Shown here: in pieces, positions 10,754 to 21,003 of the stretch
How positions within the stretch are numbered: position 1 is the stretch's first letter
Layout of the letters: every line of letters begins with the position of its first letter
Assembly (NCBI GenBank): GCA_932521035.1
Contig: OW051494.1
Location: 3,644,001-3,708,000 of the forward strand
DNA: 64,000 nt
Reading direction: 5' to 3'
Source: Oscheius dolichura
Lineage: Eukaryota > Nematoda > Chromadorea > Rhabditida > Rhabditidae
Made by a program: the position numbers and the translations under genes
Notes under the pieces: generated by a model
Told to the model about the DNA's origin: nothing
The model's input: the letters and a program-made list of their open reading frames with translations, nothing else
Database searches by the model: none

Positions 10754-11616
10754 TCAAATAGACGTACCCTCACAGAGACGTTTCATTTTATGGAGACGGA
10801 CTCGCTCGCGAAGGAAGGCCGTCACCATCCGCTCCATTAGGTCGCCCGCTCCTCTGGCCAGCGCCTGCGCTCCCGAGGCACAGTCCTGTCGAATCAGCCC
10901 GGGAATATAGCGAGTCACACAGCGAAGGGCACTACAGTAGAAATTAGAAAAAGGTGGGGGAGAAACTTACGCGCAGGTTTCCTTGGTCGCCTTGAGGACT
11001 GTCTGGTCATCCAGGGCGAAGTAGCCGCACTTGACGAAGAAATACTCGAGCGAGTGGTGGTTCTGGTAGCAGGGCAGATAGGTACGGAACTCTGAGGAAA
11101 GAAATTGAATGGGAGGAGAGGATACCGACCGTGGTAGTGCTTGACACAAATGAACTCGTTGAGGTAGTTGCGCCGGTGGAAGGGGCGCAGGAAGTAGTCG
11201 TGGTTGGGGTCGGTCAGACACCCGTAGGCACAGTTCCTCGTGGCGTTGTACTGCCTGGACAGGGGGGATGTCTCGGTGAATAAAGGGACACCTACCGGCA
11301 GTGGTCGGCGTGCTTGGCCAGGTCGAACTGGTCATTGATCAGGGCGAGGACGGCCTCCTGGCTGGAGCTGTTCTGGTGCTGACACTCCTGCCAGCATTTC
11401 TTGTACAGTTGGGCCTTGAGCTCCTCTTCCAGCTCTGACTCACCCCTGGATAAGAGACGTTCCCCTTTTTCGGTTAGATAACGCCCCCCTCCCCCTCCCC
11501 CTCCACCGACAACCTACGGGTGGTGACGTAATCGACCCCAAAAGAATAGAGACTTACTCGGCCAGCAGGGGCAGAAAGAGGCCGTAAAGGAGAAGAGGGA
11601 GCAGGAGAAGCCGCAT
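10754..11616 (-). CDS. Secreted cysteine-rich nematode protein (CPG4-like pattern)
   Basis: Start at 11616 with signal peptide MRLLLLPLLLYGLFLPLLAE. Five exons give Cys-spaced segments: LYKKCWQECQHQNSSS, QYNATRNCAYGCL, NEFICVKHYH, RTYLPCYQNHHS and VKCGYFALDD...ALRCVTRYIPG, with about ten conserved-looking Cys. The pattern (paired CxxxC, ICV, YLPC, CG) resembles the chondroitin proteoglycan 4 (CPG4) domain of nematodes. That match is from memory of the family and needs a profile search. The first intron (about 11454-11557, 104 nt) is long for this genome. Tail-to-tail with the four-TM gene. No membrane anchor. Confidence 0.65.
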
Positions 11617-11764
11617 TGAGTGACACTTTCTCTTATCAGTTTTCGAAGGGGATTAGGCAGGGGCCGGAAGACCTTCTGGATCCGAACCCCTTATATTTTT
11701 ATTGACAGATTACATCACGTCTTGTGAGGAACAGATCGACAGCTCAAGGGCCGAATGGCCTATT

Positions 11765-12772
11765 TCAGATAGCAGCACCAGCTGGCCGGCTGATGGTGGA
11801 GGACCGCCCCAGTTTGTGACGGATTTTACTGTCCCAGACGAGGAGGACAACATTGGAAAAGGAGAGAAGAGCCAGGCAGACGGGGTAGGGGGAGTCGGCC
11901 TCGAAAACACGAAGGGGCACCTGAAGCAGCATGATGGGAAGGGGCAGGCAGACACTTACCGTCCTCCTCGTCCAGCTGTGGCCCAAATAGACGAGCAGGG
12001 GCACCAGGGGAATCAACTGGAAGGCAGAGAAGATGGTGTCCTTGGTGTCCCGGGCCCTAGATGGAGGTGGGTACGGGATATCATCCGGGAATTTACCTGA
12101 TCCGATGTCTGCATAGAAAAAGAACAGCAAAAATAGTCAGGGAAGTGGTAAAGACGAAGACGCAGCCAGCGAAAACCTTGAGAAAGGCCGCCTCTCCCTG
12201 TTCGCAGGGGACATTGAGGTAGAGGTTCTCGTAGGTGTCAAAGAAACAGTCCAACTGGATGAGCATCGGCCAGGCGAGACACAGCGACAATATCCAGATG
12301 AGGATACTGGAAATACACGAAGGCCCGGATGATATCAGTTGTATGCCGGGAGGATAGAAGACGACGAGGAGGCGTTCGACTGGAACGAGGAGGAGGGAGA
12401 TGAACTGGGCGAAGAGGAAGAAATACACCTGGAGGGAGGACTGGGAGGACAGCTGGAGGAGAGGCTACCTGAGCATAGCAGAAGGTCGGCAGATAGGAGT
12501 GCTGACTGTGCCAGAAGAAGTCGCGACCCCAGGAGAATTCGCGGAGTGCGGTGGTCAGCAGGTAGATGAGGATGCTGGAGACGTCGACTATCCCCTGAAG
12601 GCTTCCCCTTGTGAGATAAAAATCTTTATTTTACCCTAGAGAGAAGTAGGGAATAATAGGTGGAGCGGAATGTACTGGCCCCATGGATGAGGAGCAGATT
12701 GATGAGATACAGATACGGGAGGAGGCAGAGGGCCGAGACCCCGAGGAAGAGCCAGTTGGGAACAGAGGCCAT
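11765..12772 (-). CDS. Serpentine (7TM) chemoreceptor-like GPCR, nematode type
   Basis: Start MASVPNWLFLGVSALCLL at 12772, with five or six short introns. Seven hydrophobic segments can be traced, including YLYLINLLLI (TM1), SSILIYLLTTALR (TM2), FLFAQFISLLLVPVERLLVV (TM3 with an ER in place of DRY, then FYPPG), ILIWILSLCLAWPMLIQL (TM4), VFVFTTSLTIFAVLFL (TM5), FQLIPLVPLLVYLG (TM6) and LALLSFSNVVLLVW (TM7). The Arg/Ser C-tail ends RPAGAAI. TM3 ending in ER...YP is seen in several nematode Sr families; the exact family is not assigned. It lies 59 bases downstream of the previous gene on the same strand, so it may be operonic. Confidence 0.7.
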
Positions 12773-12831
12773 GGGGAACTGGTACGGAGGGACAGAGGCA
12801 GCCACTCGAGGAGGAGGGCATAAACAATTTA

Positions 12832-14513
12832 TCACACTTGAACCACGTCGTCGACGGTGGCCTCGTTGACGACTGCCTGGATTATTATTCGTTCCATGGT
12901 TCGGGGGGAATGGGCGCGGGGAGGCTTGGGAGGGGGCACGAGGGTGTCGAGGGTAAGGTGGGTGGGGTCACTCAAGGGGACGACACAGTTCTCCTTCTGT
13001 TCCTCCTCCTCGTCCTTCGCGCCTATTGGCTCCTCAGACGACTTTGATTCACTCTCGGCCCGTCGGATGGGATTACGGTCGTTGAACAGACCCCGCCGAC
13101 GGTAGCTCGTCACCCTGTCCATTGGGTTCGGCTTTGGCTTGGCAATTATCTGGAATTGAATGAATTATGAAACAGGTAGGGAAGCACCAACCGGCAGATC
13201 GACGGAGACACTTCCGACACTTTGTCTCTTGGCGAATCGCTTTTCAAACTCCGCCTTGTAGTCGAATTCCCCCATCTCGGGTGCCGGCTCCTCCGGCTTC
13301 GGGTGGTGGTGGACGGGGTTCAACTTCTTGAGGACACTCATGATCTCCGGCAGGTGGACGAAGGATCCCCTTCTGTTGGCGGAGGGGGAGGGCTCTCGAC
13401 TGCGTCCTCCCTTCTTGTGGTGCATTTCCAAGTGGCCATGGTCTTCGTGCTGGCGGTGTTCCTCGTGAGCCGTGACTGTCAGGTGGAAGGAGAGACGCTT
13501 CCCGCCTTCGTGATCCTCCGCGGACGAGCTAGACACCCACATGTCCAGCTGCGGCTCTTGGCCCTCCTCCTCCACGGGACTTGGCTTCTGCTTGTGTCTC
13601 CTCTGTCTCTGCTGCTCCTTCATTATTTTATCAAAGAATTCGTCGAGTTCTTCCTTTGTGGCCAATCGAGACTGTCGATGTTCCAACAGTGGCCCACTAG
13701 GAACACCTATAGACGTTCGTCTACTGGGGAGGGTCCTCTTCTCTTCCGTAATGGACCCCCTTCTGATCTCCTTCCTCAATCGGAAGACCAGCTGGATCTA
13801 AAACAGCTCTCCTAACTTTCAATTGGAAGAGAGGGCACACCTGGTCGAAGTATTCGTACATCCGGTCGTCGTCTGTCTGGTCCTTTTTGTTCTTGTGCGT
13901 CTGCTGGAATTGCATCCCATTGACGGCCACGTTGTAGATCTTTTGGATGAAGTCTTCCTCGGCCACGTCCTTGTACAGGGAATAGAGGGCGGCGAATTGG
14001 AGCAGGACGGACAGTTTATCCGAGCAGGGGGTGGACCATATCTGAAGAGAGTCATCCTCCAGGAGAAGGCGAGTCTTACGTGTTCTGCTCTCCTCAGGAC
14101 GACATCCAGAATTCGAGAGATATTGGTGAAATATTCCTGGCGGACAGTGTTTCTAAAGATCTCTATATCTATAGCTCAAATCCGTCCCGAACCTCTCCTC
14201 ATAGAGAAGTTCCTGTACATTATAGTGTGCGTGGCTGTAGACCTCCCTGGTCAGAGCCGTAAAATTCTTGAGGAACCTGCCGGATTTATTGGATATGTGG
14301 GTAGTTCTGATGGCCTCCATGGCGTCGTTACAAACTAAGACTGGCTGTGTGTTTTTATGACGGATTCTTATCACTTTTATGGTTTGCCGCTGTCTCCCAA
14401 TAAGTATCGGTTAGAGCCAGATGGAAACCCCGGTAGAGTTCGGCCATCTCGTCGCACGAGAGATGATAGCGACCGTGGGAGTCGGCCCGCGCCCGACGGC
14501 CGAACAGTTGCAT
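12832..14513 (-). CDS. Uncharacterised cytoplasmic protein with Arg/Ser/His-rich tail
   Basis: I do not recognise this family. Start MQLFGRRARADSHGRYHLSC at 14513. Exons joined by 37-45 nt introns give a helical N-terminal half (DEMAELYRGFHLALTDTYWE, NFTALTREVYSHAHYNVQEL, NTVRQEYFTNISRILDVVLR, LSVLLQFAALYSLYKDVAEE). A long low-complexity tail follows with KMSVLKKLNP-type basic patches, HEEHRQHEDHGHLEMHHKK, SREPSPSANRRGSF and VPPPKPPRAHSPRT, the last resembling SH3 and kinase target motifs. No signal peptide or TM. The junction near 14150-14165 uses donor ag|gttcgg, which is needed to keep frame. Upstream member of a possible two-gene operon with the receptor at 12772. Confidence 0.6.
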
Positions 14514-15056
14514 CTTCTGGGGAAGATGGGATACGGTAGTTAGTAACTGGAAAGGGATGGCTAGATGAATCAGAAAAGTGGACGAGGAGGGCGGCAGACA
14601 AGTTTACCTCTCAAAATGGACTGAGGCGAGATTAGATTGGAGGGGGAGAAGGAAACATGTTTTGGACTCATAAAAGAGCAGATGAGGTGACGGGGAGAAA
14701 AATGGCCATCAATGGCACACGGAGGGACATCCCCCGACTATTTTGGAATGTTTATGGTCTCCCTGTAAAACACATTTAAAATGAGCCAACACCACCAAGC
14801 CATGTGTTCTCTGCGAACCCAGGCACTCCTTGAGGATTACTGGAAGAAGTCGAAAAGTAAGCAGTATAAGGGCAGAAGAGAGAGGACAGTAAAGCCCCGG
14901 GTGGGGGAAGAGGTGATGACGAAGGGGCCCCTTATCTGGGCCCCGTAAAACCCGACGCCCGAGACCAGCTGCTTCGCTGCTCCACAATCAGTCGCTTCCT
15001 GTTTTGTCTCTCTATGTTTATTTCCTGTACACACGTATTTTATTGGCGGTGTTTAT
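14514..15056. other. Intergenic region, nothing coding seen
   Basis: GC-moderate sequence between the 5' end of the unknown gene (-) and the 3' end of the small secreted protein gene (-). It contains gagggacatcccccgac, a short imperfect palindrome with a similar sequence at 21722. No ORF has coding character. Confidence 0.4.
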
Positions 15057-15689
15057 TCAGTGACCCTGGAACAGTTTGCCGACCGATTTAAGCCCCGTCT
15101 GGAGCATGTTCGACTTGGCGCCGTCTTTGAAGTTGGTGAAGAACGTCGACAGCACCTTGAATGCCTCCATCGGCTGGATGTTGAACTTCTTTGCTAAAAA
15201 TGGGGATATTTCAATAGAGAGAGACAGTACCGGCAGCGTCGAAGACCTTGGTGACCTTGGGCACGTGCTGGAGCATGTCTCTCTTGGTGTTCTCGTCCAG
15301 TTTGGTGTACTTATTCAGGATGTCCGTGAAGAATGCCTGCGCGGCCAGGTTCTCGGGTTTAAGACTTGGCACTCCCATTGCTTTTTTTGTCATCTGAAGA
15401 GCCTCTCTACCTCACCAGGGAACGATAAAGTACTTGTCTATTATCGGGGCCTCACACAATTTTTGTATTTAATCCTTTTGTGGTTACTTTTTGTTTTTTT
15501 TTAATAGATTAACGGATTAGGTGACTGGATATAACCAAAAATAACCAAATAGACAAGTACCGAGGATAAAAACTCACGTCCATGAAGAACTTCTTGGCTC
15601 CCCCACCCAGTGCTTCGACATTTAACCCGTCCCCGGACGCGTCGGCCATTGCCGCAACCAGGACGAAAAGAAGAAGTAAATGCCGCATC
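15057..15689 (-). CDS. Small secreted alpha-helical protein, function unknown
   Basis: Start MRHLLLLFVLVAAMADASG at 15689: a signal peptide, then about 115 residues rich in Lys, Phe and Thr with helical amphipathic pattern (GGGAKKFFMDMTKKAMGVP, AAQAFFTDILNKYTKLDENT, MEAFKVLSTFFTNFKDGAK), ending LFQGH. No Cys. The first intron (15394-15577, 184 nt) is several times the local norm and holds inverted copies of aatagacaagtac. The second intron is about 37 nt. TGA is followed at once by aataaa. It could be a lipid- or ligand-binding secreted product, but that is only an impression. Confidence 0.65.
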
Positions 15690-16497
15690 TAGAACAAATA
15701 TTCGCCGATTTATTGACATTGGGTCAGGCAAAACAGACTACTTCAAACACTGGAAAACTGGTATGGATGTGGGGGGAATGGTTTAAAAAGAGAGAGCAAG
15801 GGGTAGGGAATGGCAGCTGGCACATGGAACAGTTGTCCCGGGGAAGAACGCTGACGGAAAATAACAACTGCCTGGCTCATGGAGGATAGACGACCAGAGA
15901 TTTTTGGGGGCCAGACTCTGCTCACCAACGGGGATTGTTGGTTGGCAACGAGGAAGGGGAAAGGGGGAAAGTGGCAGAGTAGTAGGGGCCGGTGGTGTAA
16001 TGCCTTGAGTAGAAGGACGACGATTGATGTGGCTGGCCGTTGACCAGCGAAGAGCGGTCACGTTTCTGTTACTTTGATGGTGGAGAAGGCAGAAGTTCGG
16101 CCACATTCTTGAGACCCTTATCTGAATTGAACGAGCCTTACGGAAGAACTGTCCTCCACGGAATGCCAGTGGCTACTGGCCGTCGTCCCCCCGCCGTCCC
16201 GCGTTACCTACCCCTGAGAAAAACGGTCTGCCACTTTTTCTCCCTGGTTATCTAATCGTCTGCCGTGCCGTCCTTATCGACGAGATCCCGTCCCTCCAAA
16301 CAAGTCAATAGTCAGCCCCCGGATTGATTTTCTTGTTGTCCTCCTGATGTCATTCCTCTTTGATAGGCGGCCCTTCGAGAGGGAGCCCCTCGTTGGAAAT
16401 GTTGCCGAAACCCAGCTCAACTCTACCCATCGCAGTGTAACCTCTCCCAGTCGAGACAGAGAAAAGAGCCCATTTTCAGCCGAACCATGTCCCCTCG
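15690..16497. promoter_or_regulatory. Divergent intergenic region between small secreted gene (-) and ABCG gene (+)
   Basis: About 800 bases without a convincing exon. It presumably holds both promoters. A cccattttcag just before 16480 may be a spliced-leader acceptor or the 3' end of an upstream intron of the ABCG gene. Confidence 0.35.
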
Positions 16498-19193
16498 ATG
16501 TTTATTTCCTGGCATGATCTCAACGCTTACGTAAGGAGGACACGAGGTTCTTGGGGAAATTGAGAGATTCAGGTAAATGTGGAGAAGAAGAGAAGTTCGC
16601 GGGATGTGGAAAGGAAGGAGGCCGGCGGAACTCGTCAAGTTCTTAACAACGGTAAGCAGAGGGTCACCTCTCTTCCCGATGGCCGCGTTACAGTATTCGG
16701 ATGTGCCAATCCGGGAGAGGTCCTGGCCATTATGGGATCCTCCGGCTCGGGGAAGACAACCATCTTGAATATTCTAACACAGAGGAATCTCTCCGGCCTT
16801 CATGTCAATGGAAATATCAAGGTTAGTAGCCTCTATTGTTGTTTGGAGACCCAGTCCAGGTGAATGGGGAGATTGCCACGAAGCAGTCGATGAAGAAGCT
16901 GACCTCGTACTGTGAACAGGACGACTGCTTCATTGGCTCGTTGACCGTTGAGGAACATCTCATCTTCAATGTTAGTCCACTTCTAACTGGGATTAGTTCT
17001 TTTCTTACAGGCGAGGCTGAAAATGGGAATGAGCCATACGAAGGCCGAGCAGAATAGACGAGTCCACGCGGTTATAGCCGATGTTAGTCTTTCGCCTCTC
17101 TTTTCATATTTAAAACATTCAGCTGGGATTAAAAGACATCTCGAACAGTGTGATCGGGACACGGACACGCAAGGGAATCTCCGGAGGAGAAAAGAAACGG
17201 CTGGCCTTTGCCGCCGAGGTACGTGGCTCCGTTACTCGTCCAAGAGACGCGCTCAGATCTTGACGTCTCCTCCCATCCTCCTCTGTGACGAGCCAAGCTC
17301 CGGGCTGGATGCCTTCCTCGCGTATCAAGTAGTCCTGGTCAGTATCCTCCCTTACTTTCAAAGAGGTGTCTACAGGTATTGAAGAAGCTGGCCGAAGCCA
17401 AGGGGATGACCATCGTGCTGACCATCCACCAGCCGTCTAGCCAGGTCTTCCAGCTCTTTGACAGGATATATCTCCTGGCCGAGGGACGAGTCGCCTTCTG
17501 TGGGTCGCCGTCGGCCGCCGAGGGTCTCTGGGACTCGGTGAACCGCCCTCTGCCGCAGAACTTTAACCCGGCCGACCATTATATCGCGACGTTGTCCGTC
17601 ACCAAACCGTCGGATAAGTCAAAAGTCACGGTTCGGTCTTTTCTCTCTCTAGTCCACGCCCTTTCTCAGAGTATCTGTGACGAGTTTCTGAAGAGTCGTT
17701 ACGGGAAGGATCTCCTCCAGGAGGTGAAGAACGACGACCCCGGCAGCCATGGCGGGATTAACGGGTCAGGGCAGGCCGGTCGGGAGCGATCGAACACCCT
17801 CCGGGTCAAGTACAAGGCCGGCTGGTGGCAACAGTTTGCCATGTTAACCTGGAGGAACTCGAAGACGACACTGAGGGAACCGACCCTGATTCGGGTACAG
17901 GTCATGCAGGCCATTGTCCGTCGCCATTCTCTCCCTCGGCCACTGTAAAGTTCAGATAATTTCGATCATAACGGGTTTTATTTACCTGAACAACACAATC
18001 AATCAGACACAGGTGATGAACGTCAACGGGGCCATGTTCCAAATGGTAACTAATATGTCTTCTAAAACTAATATGTCTTTCATGTAACCAATATGAGCTT
18101 CATGTTTCAATACTCGTCTGTGTACGTAGGTCAGCACCTCCTGACTTCATTCAGTCTTTTTAGAACTTCTGTCTTGAATTTCCGACGTTTCATCGAGAGC
18201 ATGGCTCGAATTTATACCGAGTCTCCTCCTATTTCCTGGCTAAGAACATAGCAGAGGTAAAACATTATTAAGGAATATCGTGTTTTGGGGCCGTGCCGGC
18301 TCACCGATGAACATTATTCAGAGAGGGGAGTCGGGAAGAGATGGATTTGGGTGAAATCAAACAAAGATCACTTTTTAACATTATTCGACTAGAGTTTCTG
18401 CATAAATAGAATACATTTTCGAAATCAGCGTAAAAAGTTACGTCGGATGAGATAAGTTTTGGCTAAATTATATAGCTAGGTAGCTAACAATTTTGTGTCC
18501 TTAAAAACTTCCAGCCCAATCACTTGTTTATACCCTCCGGTTCGTATTAAAAGCCATCGACCACCCAGAATGGAATCGGCACGGACCGGCTCCAGTCAAA
18601 CCATGCCGGGAAAAGACTCTCCCCTGTTTCAGCTGCCAGCGTACACACTGTGTGCCCTGATCTTCTCCTCGATCTTCTACTGGATGTCCGGCATGGTGCC
18701 GGCCGTCGACGCCTTCGCCATCTACCTCGTCTCCGCTGTGCTCGTGATGAACGTGGCCATCTCCGTCGGCTACGCGTTCGCCTGTATCTTCGGCACGGTG
18801 TCGCTTGCCCACACGTTCCTGCCCATCTATGTCACCCCAATGTTTGCCTTCGGAGGTATTTTTTCTCGGCTGGCGGTTGACCCATTGATTATTTCAGGTT
18901 TCTTCATTAACCAGGAGACTCTGCCCATCTTTTTCTATCCCTTCAAGTACCTCTCTCACCTCCGTTACGGTTTCGAGATTGTGGCCACGAACGAGTGGAG
19001 TCGAATAGATGATATCCCCGGTTGCCCGGCCGGCTCCACCCGGTGTCCGCAGGACGGGGAGGATGTCCTCTTGAACCTCGGCTTCGGCCGCAACTCGCTC
19101 TGGTTCGACGTGGCCTGTCTCGTCGGCCTCTTCTTTGTCATCCGAGTTATTGCCTTCTTTGCTCTTTTTATCCGTTCAAAACTCAAAAAATAA
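16498..19193 (+). CDS. ABCG (White-type) half-transporter
   Basis: ATP-driven membrane exporter half-molecule. The first exon ATG 16498 reads MFISWHDLNAYVNVEKK across an intron (donor gtaagg, about 16520). The nucleotide-binding domain has Walker A GSSGSGKTT, the Q-loop region YCEQDDCFIGSLTVEEHL, signature GISGGEKKRLAFAAE and Walker B PPILLCDEPSSGLDAF with the H-loop TIHQPSSQVFQLFDRI. The order NBD then TM domain is diagnostic of ABCG. TM helices follow (VISIITGFIYL..., FLAKNIAELPAYTLCALIFS, CLVGLFFVIRVIAFFALF). About a dozen introns; one at about 18257-18630 is ~370 nt while the others are ~40. Extracellular Cys pair near GCPAGSTRC. ATG choice is tentative because an earlier exon is possible. 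Confidence 0.88.
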
Positions 19194-19303
19194 ACAGTGG
19201 TTCTCTCTTTTTTCGCGGTTAAAAGACGCCAGCCACACGACGACAACCCCGCCGTTTCTGCTATTTTTGATTGTCCTTGTGCCGCGCGTCACTCGGCCCC
19301 CAA

Positions 19304-20648
19304 ATGGATACCGGCCTCTTCTTTCTGCTCCTGTTTCCGTTCTTTTTTGTAGCTGTCCATGGCCAGGTTGGAGAGATCTCTGTCTAGACGGCCGTCTCTT
19401 GTTTAGCAACGCCTCAAAAATATGCACTGCGACTCGTTTCGCAGTCATTATGAAGTCTATTGCCGGGGCATCTGGACCCCGGAGAAGATCCTCCGACTGG
19501 CACACCATCTCGAGAGGATAGAACAGTTCTGCCCCAACTATAAAAAAGTATGTTTGAAAAAGTAGGCACCCCCACCGGTTTGAAGGGGACCCGGCCGTTT
19601 CAGGACCCATGGATTGGTCGGGCTGAACAAGAAGGCCAGGAAGAAGCTGGCACATCAGCTGAAATACGAACTCAGCTACGACGACATACTCAAACGGGTC
19701 AGTTATTATTTTTTGGGAGGGGAGGAGGCACAACAAGGTGTGGCTGTGTAGGGTTGGCAATGGCCTGGGGGCGGTTTGATGGAGGGGGCGGGTTGAAGAG
19801 GACGACGGCTTCCAGGGGGCAATGAGTCCAAATCTTGCAAAAGACGCAGACATGGATGTGCAAAGAAGATTACAGTAGACATGGCAGCCATAGGGTCTCG
19901 CATTGCAGTTTTCTGGTTCCTCTGCTTTTCTTCCTTCCTTGTGGGGAGTACTGTAGCTGTTCTAGACATTACAATTGAGATGGGGCTGTTAATCACGAAT
20001 AATGGCGGGATGATGAAAATAGGACTCTGGGACCCATACTCCTTACAATAGGACATATCTTTATAATAAAAGAGCACTAGGCAAAAGTAGCACGTCAGGG
20101 AGGCCTATAGTGGGGCAGGTGAAGGAAGACGAGCAGCTATGGGTGAGCGAGGGATTACGGCAGCCGGCCCTAGCTGCCATCCTCCCAACCCTCGTCCTCC
20201 TGTCAATATGGCCCAATATCACTGTTTTCAGTTATCCCATCTCATTCCCTGTACCCCCGCGTGCAAGTTGGCCCACTGCACGAAAGAATGCAAATGTGAA
20301 TACGACTGGCCGACGTTCCAGAAGTTCTGTTACCCGTCGACGGTGAAGGAGTTCGACGAGACGTGCAGGTATGTTTGACGACTGCTGGAAGTGACAGGGA
20401 GACCCGTTTTGGAGACCTTTAAAGATTGATCATTTGTGATCAGCCAGACCTTTTCAGTACGTGGTTCGACCGGTGTCCCGTCTTTGAGCAGAAGGCCCTC
20501 GAGGACGGGCCGAGGGAGGACCGAAAGAGTGAGCCAGCTATCTGACCAGCCAGGGTATACGGTAGTTTCAGTTGTGACCCATGCTCCTCTCGACGTGGCC
20601 AGACATGAAATCTACAACGCCATGGTTCAGCCGGGAGTTCTGGGATGA
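19304..20648 (+). CDS. Secreted Cys-rich tandem family, member 1 (short form, one module)
   Basis: ATG 19304 opens signal peptide MDTGLFFLLLFPFFFVAVHG. The exon at about 19412 holds one module, HCDSFRSHYEVYC...EQFCPNYKKVC. The donor gtaggc at 19562, not the earlier gtatgt, keeps the frame. After a ~530 nt intron (19698-20231) comes the family's second domain: CTPACKLAHCTKECKC...WPTFQKFC...CSTWFDRC. It stops at TGA 20646 with a short tail and lacks the NPDDPHNRDHAN terminal block of members 2 and 3. Function unknown; extracellular by signal peptide, with disulfides likely. Confidence 0.65.
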
Positions 20649-21003
20649 AGAGACAGCTTTATCAGACACGGATCATAATAAACTGTTTTTATCAGTGGAG
20701 CGCCTTTACGGAGAGAGACCACCCCGTTCCGACACCTTTCATTTTCACCGTATCAAAAGGGATCACGCGTCGTCTCCAAATGATCAGTTCCATTCGCCGG
20801 TTGACCTTTAAAGGGGGCAGTAATTTTCGGGGAGGAGTCAGACTGGAAGCGGAACTGATCGGCCGTATCACTTCTAAACTATAAATAAACACAGCTGAGC
20901 CCATCAGAGGAGACGATTAATCACGTTTGGCCTTGGAAACGAACCCGTCGTGTTTCGGAAAGAAGGAGAACCGCGTAACGGCAGACGCCATCCACCGCAG
21001 CCA

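Noticed and set aside
13222..13815. 197-codon plus-strand ORF opposite the 12.8-14.5 kb gene
   Set aside because: Antisense shadow of a GC-rich exon; the minus strand has consistent splicing and composition.
18495..18627. Extra ABCG exon from the open frame before LPAYTLCALIF
   Set aside because: Acceptor cccctgtttcag at 18627 gives NIAE|LPAYTL, matching the ABCG pattern; the open frame before it is intronic.
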